Below, piece after piece: positions 7,346-15,286 of a DNA stretch of 51,384 nucleotides. Numbering within the stretch: position 1 is the stretch's first letter; each line of letters starts with the position of its first letter. Where the stretch lies: the IMG/VR virus record IMGVR_UViG_3300021962_004629, positions 1 through 51,384 of that record. One strand, written 5' to 3'. The translations under genes were made by a program, and so were the position numbers. This stretch comes from a virus. The notes below the pieces were generated by a model. It saw only the letters and a program-made list of their open reading frames with translations, had not been told where the DNA came from and did no database searches.

Positions 7346-7522
7346 TTATTTGTCAATCCTATCCATTGTTTTTAATTTATCCCAGTATCCCCCAGCATTG
7401 CCTTGATAGACCTGTCCAGTTTCTCTGTCTACAAGCAACCACTTTGTAGCAGATTTTGTAACTACTGTAAGAGTTACAGGATCTTTTGTTTCATCAAACT
7501 CAAATGATTGACGACTATTCAT
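7346..7522 (-). CDS. Small hypothetical protein
   Basis: This 58-residue protein starts at the ATG at 7522, which has AAAAGGAG just upstream. An earlier start at 7540 lacks such a site. The start overlaps the stop of the RuvC-like gene (ATGA). It contains a compact beta-rich core (VTLTVVTKSATKWLLVDRETG) with no family I can name. Confidence 0.6.
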   Translation of the reverse strand: MNSRQSFEFDETKDPVTLTVVTKSATKWLLVDRETGQVYQGNAGGYWDKLKTMDRIDK

Positions 7523-8091
7523 GACACTCCTTTTGACCAATTATTTAAACCCCAGTGGCCTATGCCACAAGCATCCGCTATATCATGGTCATCTATAATC
7601 TTATCATAATTGACTTCAATAAACCTAATTGTTCTTTCTTTTCTAATATTTCTTTCATACGATTTATACCAAGCATCTGACTTTCCTGGATTTTTTGATC
7701 TAATAGCAAGTTTTTCTTCTTTAGACAATGGTTTGTTTCCAATATAATTTTGCCATGTAATAGGAGAAACCTTTGCAACATTAAATATTCCAGATACTCC
7801 TGCTGCGCCAATAATTGAGCCCTGAACTAACGCTAGGTCTGCTGCCGTTTTTGGACTATTCATAAAAACAGTATGTTCAATAATCATAGAATCAGTATTG
7901 ATAAAATTTTTGTGTTGTAAAAAAGCACTTACTTTTTGTGATGCATCAATACATTTTTGATAAATATCTTTACCTTCAAAATTAATCTTTCCAATCATTT
8001 CTAAAGTACCAAAAGAAAATAAAGCAAATGCAAGATTATTAGTGCTTGCATCAATAGCAACAAACTTTGCTGGTCTAACGTCTGTCATCAT
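7519..8091 (-). CDS. RuvC-like Holliday junction resolvase
   Basis: This 190-residue protein has the RNase H fold layout of RuvC resolvases. D14 is in FVAIDAS, E72 in MIIEH, and a C-terminal HDIADA motif supplies D170 and D173. These acidic residues would bind two Mg ions and cut four-way junctions. Phages use such enzymes to trim recombination intermediates before packaging, which fits the nearby RecA and terminase. The start (ATG ATG) overlaps the zinc-finger gene and has only a weak ribosome site, so coupling is likely. A crossover-junction specificity is inferred from family membership. Confidence 0.8.
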   Translation of the reverse strand: MMTDVRPAKFVAIDASTNNLAFALFSFGTLEMIGKINFEGKDIYQKCIDASQKVSAFLQHKNFINTDSMIIEHTVFMNSPKTAADLALVQGSIIGAAGVSGIFNVAKVSPITWQNYIGNKPLSKEEKLAIRSKNPGKSDAWYKSYERNIRKERTIRFIEVNYDKIIDDHDIADACGIGHWGLNNWSKGVS

Positions 8092-8368
8092 AATCTATTA
8101 ACCCTTTTAATTCCTTTAAAGCCTTGCTTACTTTTTTATTGTCTACTGAACAGTTTTCACAATAGTTAGAATCATTGTATGCCGAAAGTATTGTTCCACA
8201 ACCTCTTGCACATTTTCTATCCTTACCATATCTTTTTCTTCGTTTGTTAACTGCTTGCTTTTCTGCAATTTTAATCTTTGTTGCCTCTGCCCTGCATTCT
8301 GGACTACAATAAATTTGATAACTTACGGCAGGAGAAAATTCATTCTCACACCACTCACATGGCTTCAC
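8075..8368 (-). CDS. Double zinc-finger protein
   Basis: This 97-residue protein has two apparent zinc sites. C4/C7 with C21/C25 resembles the CxxC...CxxxC fingers found in HNH-associated and phage DNA-binding proteins. C53/C57 with C70/C73 forms the second. Between them is a strongly basic linker (KRRKRYGKDRK). DNA or RNA binding is likely, but the role is unknown. It overlaps the Cas4-like gene upstream and the resolvase gene downstream. Confidence 0.7.
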   Translation of the reverse strand: MKPCEWCENEFSPAVSYQIYCSPECRAEATKIKIAEKQAVNKRRKRYGKDRKCARGCGTILSAYNDSNYCENCSVDNKKVSKALKELKGLIDYDDRR

Positions 8369-9167
8369 TCAATTGCTCCAGTGAACCAATTTTAATTACC
8401 CCTGGTTCTGATAGGGCGCATGCCTTTTGTATTGGACATCCTTTACAAATTTTAGAGTTGGCTCTATAATTTTTTTGTGGCAATTGTTTGTCTTGCCATG
8501 CTTTCTTTACAATTCTCATCCAGTCAAACGTATCATCAATCCACTTTCTATAGTGATCATTAACGCTAACTGGAACAATAAACAATTCATGATTATTTTT
8601 ATTCTCATAAATCACTAAGCCATTAGCCATCTTTAATATCTTCATATATATTAATAGTTGTGCAATATGATATGTTTTTGCCTTATTGGTTTTTTTAATA
8701 TACTCAAAACTTTCATTGCTTGCTGTTTTAATTTCAATAACAAACTCTTCGTTGTTCCATTCAATCATTCCATCAGCCCACCCATAAATAGGAGGATCAT
8801 TACTAATAATCTTAAACTCTGTTGTATCTTTTCCATCATCATCTACAAACTTTTTAGCAATGCCAGACTTAAGAAGCGCATCCTGAATTCTGTCGTGAGA
8901 AAGAGACCCATTTGACATATTGGCTACTGAAAATGGGGTGTTTGTGCTTTCAAAAACAACACCATCAAATGCATGATACCAATATCTAGGACATTCTCCA
9001 TGCCCATAAACAAGTCCTGATGGAGCAAATGTTTTTTTCTTTTGGTGTTTTGGATCCTGACCAACCATATAGCCAGATTCTATTTTTTCAATAACCGAAC
9101 TTACATCTATAGTATTTTCTGATTTTGCTGCTTTAACCATTACCTGCTGTAGTAAACTTTTTGTCAT
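8355..9167 (-). CDS. Cas4-like PD-(D/E)XK exonuclease with Fe-S cysteines
   Basis: This 270-residue protein looks like the Cas4/RecB-nuclease family. H91 is in the motif-I region. D132 is in GWADG, then E145-x-K147 in VIEIKTAS, and a QxxxY-type motif is in QLLIYM (170-175). One cysteine (C59) and three C-terminal cysteines (C241, C244, C250) would hold a 4Fe-4S cluster, as in Cas4 and AddB. The probable activity is 5'-3' exonuclease end-processing for recombination, consistent with the phage RecA. No CRISPR array or cas1 is present, so an adaptation role is unlikely. Confidence 0.85.
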   Translation of the reverse strand: MTKSLLQQVMVKAAKSENTIDVSSVIEKIESGYMVGQDPKHQKKKTFAPSGLVYGHGECPRYWYHAFDGVVFESTNTPFSVANMSNGSLSHDRIQDALLKSGIAKKFVDDDGKDTTEFKIISNDPPIYGWADGMIEWNNEEFVIEIKTASNESFEYIKKTNKAKTYHIAQLLIYMKILKMANGLVIYENKNNHELFIVPVSVNDHYRKWIDDTFDWMRIVKKAWQDKQLPQKNYRANSKICKGCPIQKACALSEPGVIKIGSLEQLSEAM

Positions 9168-9199
9168 TATTTATACCCTATGTCCTTTGTGTTATATTA

Positions 9200-9205
9200 A
9201 TTATA
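9200..9205 (-). promoter_or_regulatory. Putative -10 for the Cas4-like operon
   Basis: TATAAT lies on the minus strand in the short gap between the gene ending at 9208 and the Cas4-like start. It is followed by an AAAGGA ribosome site. There is no clear -35 and no TGN extension. Confidence 0.4.
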
Positions 9206-9207
9206 CA

Positions 9208-9507
9208 CTATCTTGTAATATATTTCAGGGCAGAAACAAGATTGTTAACAGACTCTGCAGCAGTGTAATATATATTTTTCTTTGCTCTATTTTCTTTATC
9301 TACATTTGCCATCCAGGTTGCCTTAAGAGACAACTTAGCAGCAATTGCTTGTAACCTTACAATCTCAAGAGTTGCTACTTGAATAGGAATATCTGGCTTA
9401 ACAATAAGTTTTGCAATCATTGTTAATGCTGTTGTTAGTTCTTCATCTTCCATATACTCTGATATTTCAGACAAACCATTGATCATTTCTAGTGTTGTTT
9501 TTTCCAT
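9208..9507 (-). CDS. Small helical hypothetical protein
   Basis: This 99-residue, almost entirely helical protein has an acidic N-terminal half (SEISEYMEDEELTTAL) and a basic C-terminal half. It has no cysteine or recognisable catalytic motif. It starts right at the stop of the nuclease gene upstream. The pattern fits a small oligomeric accessory factor for recombination, but that is context only. Confidence 0.65.
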   Translation of the reverse strand: MEKTTLEMINGLSEISEYMEDEELTTALTMIAKLIVKPDIPIQVATLEIVRLQAIAAKLSLKATWMANVDKENRAKKNIYYTAAESVNNLVSALKYITR

Positions 9508-9791
9508 TATTTACCATCCATATATTGTTCTAATACATCTACCTCAATTATAGCAAGCCTAATTTTTTTATTTCCTTCGCCTAAAACAACAACTAATGCT
9601 GGGTCACTGTTGTTCTTAATTGCATCTGTTACTACCTTAGCCCAAACATCAGCATTAAGAGTAAATGATTTAGCGCTTTCTTTAAAATCTACTGTAAATC
9701 CATTCCAAGATGCATCACCCTTTTTAGTATTTCTCCCAGAGTTTTTGTGTTGTGTTGCTCCAAGCCTTTTAGATTCTGAGCGCTCACTCAT
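9507..9791 (-). CDS. Small PD-(D/E)XK nuclease, possible Holliday-junction resolvase
   Basis: This 94-residue protein has an N-terminal basic, low-complexity lead (KRLGATQHKNSGR). It then has KGD (D26) and VDFKES (D35-x-K37), followed by KSFTL. The order SGR-KGD-DxK-S-F resembles the Hjc-like and other minimal PD-(D/E)XK nucleases, where these residues bind Mg. The start chosen is the ATG at 9791, eight bases past AAGGA. An ATG two codons earlier is too close to that site. It sits between RecA and the Cas4-like operon, a fitting place for a recombination nuclease. The family assignment rests on motif spacing only. Confidence 0.58.
   Translation of the reverse strand: MSERSESKRLGATQHKNSGRNTKKGDASWNGFTVDFKESAKSFTLNADVWAKVVTDAIKNNSDPALVVVLGEGNKKIRLAIIEVDVLEQYMDGK
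9547..9555 (-). promoter_or_regulatory. Internal extended -10 box (TGCTATAAT)
   Basis: The same box used at other promoters in this genome occurs near the 3' end of the small nuclease gene, about 40 bases before the start of the next gene at 9507. It lies inside coding sequence, so it may be chance. Confidence 0.4.
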
Positions 9792-9960
9792 TTTCATAAT
9801 CCTTTTTTGTTTTGGGAATCATACTAATTTTTGATATATGTTTTTTAGTACACATCCAAGTTACATCTTTTGTTTCAAACCAAAGTCTACAAACATCAAC
9901 AACATCATTACATTTTTGACATGTAAATTGACCAGTAAAAGTTTTAAACTTTTCAGACAT
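9784..9960 (-). CDS. Small zinc-ribbon-like protein
   Basis: This 58-residue protein was found by reading the space after recA. The start ATG overlaps the recA stop by eight bases and the end overlaps the next gene. It has CQKC, a later C, and then CTKKH, enough ligands for one zinc site (C-x2-C ... C-x4-H style). The function is unknown. DNA-linked roles are common for such tiny proteins in replication operons. Confidence 0.62.
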   Translation of the reverse strand: MSEKFKTFTGQFTCQKCNDVVDVCRLWFETKDVTWMCTKKHISKISMIPKTKKDYENE

Positions 9961-10969
9961 TATTTACTTTGTCTCTTAGCATATCTTGTAGATCTAACTC
10001 TGCTCTTACCTTATTTACAAATGCATCTCTACCTTGAACTTTTGTACCATCTTCAAGTTGATACCATGCACCTGTTCGATTAACTATCCCCAAACTTTCT
10101 GCTGTATCAACCAAATCAGCGATGGAATCAACACCAAGATCGTCACCTCTAAAATAAAAATCATACTCACCAGATTGGAAGGCTGGAGAAGTTTTTGAAA
10201 ACTGTAACTCCCACCTAACCTTGCGACCAACTTTTTCTTCAATAAGTTTGTCTCCAACATGTATTTTTCCTTTCAGTGCTTGGTTATCTGATTCTGATGA
10301 AAATAATTTAATAACAGTTGATGAATAAAATTTTGTTGCCTGACCACCAGTAGGTTGCTGACTGGTATACATTGCATTAATATTATTTCTTGATTGTGAA
10401 ATAAGAATAAACAAAGTTGGTTTAACTTTATTATTTGCATAATTAATCATCTTCCACGCATTGCTAAAGTCACGAGATTCTGCACCAATTTGTTTAGTAT
10501 TTTCTAGTTGTTTTAATTCATCTGTATCTTTTTCAAAATAAATTGCTGGCAATAAAGATGTAATTGAATCAACTACAATTAAATCTACACCAGCCTCCAT
10601 TAGTTGAACACCTACATCTACCATCTCATTAATTGTTCTAGCCTTTGAGACAATTAATTTTGCAGTATCTACACCCAACTTTTCTGCCCAGTCTTTATCA
10701 TATGACATTTCAGCATCAATCCAAGCACAAATCTTACCTTCCTTTTGTGCTAAAGCGATTGTCTGAAGGCATAGAGAAGACTTTGCAGACGACTTAGATC
10801 CCCAGATCAAAACCTGTCTTCCATACGGCAGACCGCCATTCAGTGCCCTATTAAGGCCTACGCTAGGTGTTGCTGCATACTCTGTTGCTGGAACAGAATC
10901 TCCAGACATTACACTTTTACGTAATTTAGGATTAAGTTGTGCTAATACTTCTTCTACTGTAACTGTCAT
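9953..10969 (-). CDS. recA: RecA-like recombinase
   Basis: This 338-residue ATPase would form filaments on single-stranded DNA and drive strand exchange. The Walker A is GSKSSAKS at 57-64, the catalytic glutamate is E87 in WIDAEMSYD, and the Walker B is VDLIVVDS at 128-135. An L2-like region follows around TGGQATKFYSS. The C-terminus is shorter than the bacterial RecA tail and differs enough to be phage-type rather than a recent host copy. It overlaps the MazG-like gene upstream and the small zinc gene downstream, within one replication-recombination operon. Confidence 0.92.
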   Translation of the reverse strand: MTVTVEEVLAQLNPKLRKSVMSGDSVPATEYAATPSVGLNRALNGGLPYGRQVLIWGSKSSAKSSLCLQTIALAQKEGKICAWIDAEMSYDKDWAEKLGVDTAKLIVSKARTINEMVDVGVQLMEAGVDLIVVDSITSLLPAIYFEKDTDELKQLENTKQIGAESRDFSNAWKMINYANNKVKPTLFILISQSRNNINAMYTSQQPTGGQATKFYSSTVIKLFSSESDNQALKGKIHVGDKLIEEKVGRKVRWELQFSKTSPAFQSGEYDFYFRGDDLGVDSIADLVDTAESLGIVNRTGAWYQLEDGTKVQGRDAFVNKVRAELDLQDMLRDKVNNV

Positions 10970-11286
10970 TAAAATCTTACCCCATGTTTTTCTGGTCTAG
11001 TTTGATTAAACTGTGTCTTCTCTGCAAATGCTTCATCTAAAGAAATATTAAGGTACCCATTCTTTTTCATGCCAGCATATAAATCTAATGTTCTAATAAG
11101 AACATCTGCAATTTCTTTTGCTATTTCTTCCTCACCTTTGCTTTTACGAACCGCTTCCATTACCTCTGTAACTTCAGAAACAATCATCATACATTGCTTA
11201 GCAATAAAAATATCATCAGCCTTTTCTGGCCAAAATCTTTTTGCTTGTGCTGTCTTGTGTAACTCATATGCTAAATCATCAAACAT
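10969..11286 (-). CDS. MazG-like nucleotide pyrophosphohydrolase
   Basis: This 105-residue all-helical protein carries the MazG/dUTPase-type metal motif. ExxE is at E38/E41 in SEVTEVMEA and ExxD at E58/D61 in KEIADVLIR. Such enzymes hydrolyse (d)NTPs to monophosphates and can clean the nucleotide pool or lower alarmone levels in infected cells. The single-domain length is typical of phage copies. It is placed between dnaE and recA with short overlaps. The substrate is not predictable from sequence. Confidence 0.8.
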   Translation of the reverse strand: MFDDLAYELHKTAQAKRFWPEKADDIFIAKQCMMIVSEVTEVMEAVRKSKGEEEIAKEIADVLIRTLDLYAGMKKNGYLNISLDEAFAEKTQFNQTRPEKHGVRF

Positions 11287-14200
11287 TTACTACATCCTCC
11301 ATTATTACTGTTCCATCTTTGGTTTTGCCAAACTCAAACTTATAAACATTTCCTTCTTGAACATTCATGTATGCTTTTGCAAAAGAAGTAGGAAATACAG
11401 TTACTGAGTGTAACTCTCTAGAAGAGTCTGCAATTGTAAGAGATGCCATTTTCTTTCCCGTCTTTGTTACTCTAGGTTTAAATGCTACCACAAAATGCTG
11501 ATCTTCTTTATATGGAATGATTTTGTAATTTAAAAACTTTACCAGTGCATTTTTAGTATCTTTAATTTCATCAACTGGTATATAAGAAATAATCCTGTTG
11601 TCAGAAGCAAGAATTAGATATGTTCTACCACTTTCAATAACTGTTTGCTCTTCATCAAATATTCCAATCGAACCAGTTTTATCTAGCACTTCTACTCTAG
11701 ACCATCCTTTGCCACGTTTAATTGATTTGACCATTCCCATCAAAATAAACGATCCTTTTTCTTCAAACTCTTCTACATCATTAATATAAGCATAATAATG
11801 TTGTGGAATAGAAATATTAAACTCTGGAAGATTTAAATACTCATATAGATTGGTACGAACTTCATTATCATCTGTTGGATTGTCTGTAAAGTTTAATGCA
11901 CCAATACATTTCATTGCTTGTAATGCCCTGCTATTTACTCCGTTACCCTTAGTAAATGTAAACTCTTCTACCTGCTTAAAAGAAGTAAATGGACGTGCAG
12001 CAATATATTTAGTTGCAATATTGTCTGAAATATATTTAATTCCTGTCAAACCAAAACGAATTCCTTTACCTTCAATCTTAAAATCAAGATCTGATTCATT
12101 GATGTGTGGCAACTTAATCGGAATTCCCATACGCTTTGCTTCAATCAAATATTCTGTACGAGCATCTTTATCTTTTTCATTCTTAAGAATTGAATACATA
12201 AACTCAAGAGGATAGTGATACTTAAGCCATGCTGTCCAATAAGACAATGTTGAATATGCTACTGCGTGTGATTTGTTGAACGAGTATCCAGCATGCGCTT
12301 CAAAATCATGCCAGAGATCTTTCGCCTGATTAGGAGAAACAAACCTAGAAGCACCAGCAACGAACTTATCTCTAAAAACATCAAACTCCCTCGCATCCTT
12401 TTTCTTACCAATAATTTTACGAACTTTATCGGCTTCTGCCATAGTCATTCCACCAAGTTCAACACAAGCAAGCATAACTTGCTCTTGATACAAAATACAT
12501 CCGTATGTATCTTCTGTAATTGGTTTCATAACTTGATGAAAATAATTAATGTTTTGCTTTCCATGTTTTCTAGCAACATAATCTTTACCAATTGTATTCA
12601 TAGCACCTGGACGAACAAGAGCATTTGATGCTGCAAGTTCATCTAGATTTTTAACGCCCATCTTTACAAGAAGATTTGTATATGGAGTTGCTTCACACTG
12701 GAATACACCTTTTGTATAACCATCTGAAAGCATCTGATATACATTTTTGTCATTTATGTCAATTGATAAAAGATCAATCTTCTTTCCGTGTCGTTCTTGA
12801 ATAATCTTAATTGTGCTATCTAAAACACTTAATGTTTTTAGACCTAATGCGTCAATCTTGATGAGACCAATCTTTGCAGCCTCTTCCATGTCCACCGCAA
12901 CGACAGGTATCCTATCATCGCTACCAGGAGAAGAACGTGTCTCCATTGGTGCATACTTAAAAATAGGATCTTTACTAGTGACAACACCAGCAGCGTGTAT
13001 ACCAGTACCTCTAATGCGACCCCTAAGTTGTTCACCATATACCTCCACTTCTGGATATTTTTCTCTAAACCAAGCAGATGATTTTGAACTACAGAATTCA
13101 TCCCACGTATCAACGGTTTTTAAAACCTTGTTTACATCTGGCAATGGAATATTTAAAACACGAGAAACATCTCGTACAACGCCTTTATCTTTAAACTGTA
13201 AAAATGTAGCAATAGATGCAACATGTCTATATTGTTTTACTAGATAATCTTTTACTTCATCCCGTCTAGAATCTTGAATGTCTGTATCAATATCAGGGAA
13301 GTCATTACGCTCAGGATTGATAAAACGAAAGAACAAAAGTCCATGTTCAATTGGATCAATATCTGTAATTCCAAGTGTATAACACAATAAAGACCCTGCA
13401 GATGAACCACGACCTGGACCAACCATTATGCCTTCTTTTTTTGCCCAGTTAATCATATTACGGACAACAAGAAAATATGGAGCAAACTTCTTTTCTTTAA
13501 TAATCTCTAACTCTTCATTTAGTCTTAATTCATAAACATCATTGCCTACCCAAGAAGATGTTAGATGCATTTCTTCTAATGCCGTCCACGCAAGTTCTCT
13601 TAACTCTTTATCTGGATTTTTATATTGAACTGGTAAAAGATTTAAACCTTCTTTAATGTCATAGTCTTCAACCTTGTCTGCAATCTCTAGGGTATTAGCG
13701 AACATGTCTTCTCTAAACTTAAGTTCTTTTGTCATTGCAGATTTCATTTCATCATATGACAATAAGTGAATATCAAATCTATTAAAACTCATCATACGAT
13801 CTTTGCCATAAAGATAGTCAAGTCTGTCCATCATGTCTTTATACTTTTGAGACTTATCGTACTTAACATCTTTTTCAAGTTTGGCATGCGTATTAAGAAT
13901 AAGCATCATTTCTTGAATAACTTTTTGGTCTACATCAGAGTGATGGCAATCTGGAGTTACTACAATCTTGACTCCAAACTCATCAGCCAACTGCATTAAA
14001 TTAAGATTAATTTCGGTTGGGTTGTGTGGCATTACCTCAATATAAAAATCATCTTTAAAAGTATTTTTAAACCATTCAATATGCTGCTTTGCTACTGCAA
14101 ACTCCCCTACCTCAATAGCCTTTGCAATAAGGCCACTAAGACAAGCAGACAAAACAATTAATCCATCTTTATACTTTTCTAATACTGCAAAATCAATTCT

Positions 14201-14566
14201 AGGCTTTTTATAAAAACCTTCTGTCCATGCAATCTCATTTAACTTATTCAAGTTTTCTAAACCCTGCTGGTTCTTGGCAAGAATAACAATATGATTGTAA
14301 ATTAAATCTAGTGGAGTTGTTCTCTCTGCTTTATCTCTATGATCAAATCTATCAGCAGCAATATATCCTTCAATACCAAGAATTGGCTTAATACCCGCTG
14401 CCTTTGCAGCACGATACATCTCACGATGTCCAGACAAAGTGCCGTGATCTGTGATAGCAATTGCTGGCATACCCAGACTCACGGCTCTGTCAATATATTC
14501 TTGCGGTGTCGCAACACCATCCATAAGTGAATAGTGTGTGTGAACGTGTAATCCTACGTAGTTCAC
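11279..14566 (-). CDS. dnaE: DNA polymerase III alpha subunit (DnaE type)
   Basis: This 1095-residue replicative polymerase has an N-terminal PHP domain with intact metal ligands (H7, H9, H11 in HVHTHYS, then TDHGTLSG). That may give proofreading or pyrophosphatase activity. The catalytic core has GPGRGSSAGS and the FPDIDTD motif at about 423-429, with its two aspartates. A third aspartate probably lies in KIDALGLKT near 568. The C-terminus holds an OB-fold-like stretch (FILMGMVKSIKRGKGWSRVEV). No separate exonuclease, clamp or clamp loader is seen here, so the host clamp is probably used. It lies three bases after the SSB stop, in the replication operon. Confidence 0.96.
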   Translation of the reverse strand: MNYVGLHVHTHYSLMDGVATPQEYIDRAVSLGMPAIAITDHGTLSGHREMYRAAKAAGIKPILGIEGYIAADRFDHRDKAERTTPLDLIYNHIVILAKNQQGLENLNKLNEIAWTEGFYKKPRIDFAVLEKYKDGLIVLSACLSGLIAKAIEVGEFAVAKQHIEWFKNTFKDDFYIEVMPHNPTEINLNLMQLADEFGVKIVVTPDCHHSDVDQKVIQEMMLILNTHAKLEKDVKYDKSQKYKDMMDRLDYLYGKDRMMSFNRFDIHLLSYDEMKSAMTKELKFREDMFANTLEIADKVEDYDIKEGLNLLPVQYKNPDKELRELAWTALEEMHLTSSWVGNDVYELRLNEELEIIKEKKFAPYFLVVRNMINWAKKEGIMVGPGRGSSAGSLLCYTLGITDIDPIEHGLLFFRFINPERNDFPDIDTDIQDSRRDEVKDYLVKQYRHVASIATFLQFKDKGVVRDVSRVLNIPLPDVNKVLKTVDTWDEFCSSKSSAWFREKYPEVEVYGEQLRGRIRGTGIHAAGVVTSKDPIFKYAPMETRSSPGSDDRIPVVAVDMEEAAKIGLIKIDALGLKTLSVLDSTIKIIQERHGKKIDLLSIDINDKNVYQMLSDGYTKGVFQCEATPYTNLLVKMGVKNLDELAASNALVRPGAMNTIGKDYVARKHGKQNINYFHQVMKPITEDTYGCILYQEQVMLACVELGGMTMAEADKVRKIIGKKKDAREFDVFRDKFVAGASRFVSPNQAKDLWHDFEAHAGYSFNKSHAVAYSTLSYWTAWLKYHYPLEFMYSILKNEKDKDARTEYLIEAKRMGIPIKLPHINESDLDFKIEGKGIRFGLTGIKYISDNIATKYIAARPFTSFKQVEEFTFTKGNGVNSRALQAMKCIGALNFTDNPTDDNEVRTNLYEYLNLPEFNISIPQHYYAYINDVEEFEEKGSFILMGMVKSIKRGKGWSRVEVLDKTGSIGIFDEEQTVIESGRTYLILASDNRIISYIPVDEIKDTKNALVKFLNYKIIPYKEDQHFVVAFKPRVTKTGKKMASLTIADSSRELHSVTVFPTSFAKAYMNVQEGNVYKFEFGKTKDGTVIMEDVVNV

Positions 14567-14569
14567 AAA

Positions 14570-15223
14570 TTACCATTCAATGTTTGTTGATGTCACTGAA
14601 GGTGTGTCAAAACCAAAGAAGAAGGATTCTTGCTCTGGATAAGGGACTTCACGCACTACCTTATCTAGATTATGAAACTCAAATCCATCCCACTTAAATG
14701 GCTCTGTATCTGGTTTGCTTGGAATCAAGGTATAGTTTGTTTCAGTACCTTGTCCATTACGCTTTAACTTCCACTGAATATTTGATACGCTTCCAGTTTC
14801 TAGCGCATATTCACGAATTGTATTGAATGCTGATTGCTTGCTAATGCCTTGTGACCAAACTGCGATGTATGGATCTTCTAGACCATCATCTACTAGCACG
14901 TTGCAATAAAAACGCATACGAGCCTTCCAACCACTCTTTGGTTCCTTGCGAGCCATCTCGCATCCAAAGCAACGACCTTCTGTGTCAATTGTACAAGCAG
15001 CCTTGCGCTTGTAATCCTTTGGGTTTGTGTGTTCTGCAACTACAACTGCTAGACCACGAGATTCACTATAACTTGCAGAGTCTTCATCTAACTCTTCTAC
15101 AAAACGGATCTTTGCTGCCTGTCCATCAGCCAACTTAACCCATCTTACCTTGATTGCACTGCCTTCATATTTTGGTTTGTCGAGCAGGGCGTTGATGTTT
15201 TTTAATCCCTTTACTACGCTCAT
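14570..15223 (-). CDS. Single-stranded DNA-binding protein (gp32-like zinc type)
   Basis: This 217-residue protein looks like the phage SSB family related to T4 gp32. H65, C77, C85 and C88 form a zinc site with nearly the same spacing as gp32 (H64, C77, C87, C90). Aromatic and basic strands around it (ARMRFYCNVLV) could bind single-stranded DNA. The C-terminus is FFFGFDTPSVTSTNIEW, less acidic than in gp32. It has a strong ribosome site (AAAGGAG). Placed just before dnaE, it should coat template DNA in replication and recombination. Confidence 0.82.
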   Translation of the reverse strand: MSVVKGLKNINALLDKPKYEGSAIKVRWVKLADGQAAKIRFVEELDEDSASYSESRGLAVVVAEHTNPKDYKRKAACTIDTEGRCFGCEMARKEPKSGWKARMRFYCNVLVDDGLEDPYIAVWSQGISKQSAFNTIREYALETGSVSNIQWKLKRNGQGTETNYTLIPSKPDTEPFKWDGFEFHNLDKVVREVPYPEQESFFFGFDTPSVTSTNIEW

Positions 15224-15255
15224 ATTATTTCTCCTTTGTGTGTGTTTATTTATTT

Positions 15256-15263
15256 TATCATAG
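15256..15263 (-). promoter_or_regulatory. Weak candidate -10 upstream of SSB
   Basis: The only gap inside the replication operon (15224-15286) is A+T-rich and holds a TATGAT-like hexamer on the minus strand near here. It has no good -35 or TGN. It could give SSB its own promoter downstream of the inserted halogenase cassette. Confidence 0.3.
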
Positions 15264-15286
15264 ATAGCAAATTAATGCAAATCTGC

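Noticed and set aside
8355-9167. Cas4-like gene as part of a CRISPR system
   Set aside because: No repeats with spacers and no cas1/cas2 are seen in the window. Stand-alone Cas4-like nucleases are common in phages as recombination enzymes.
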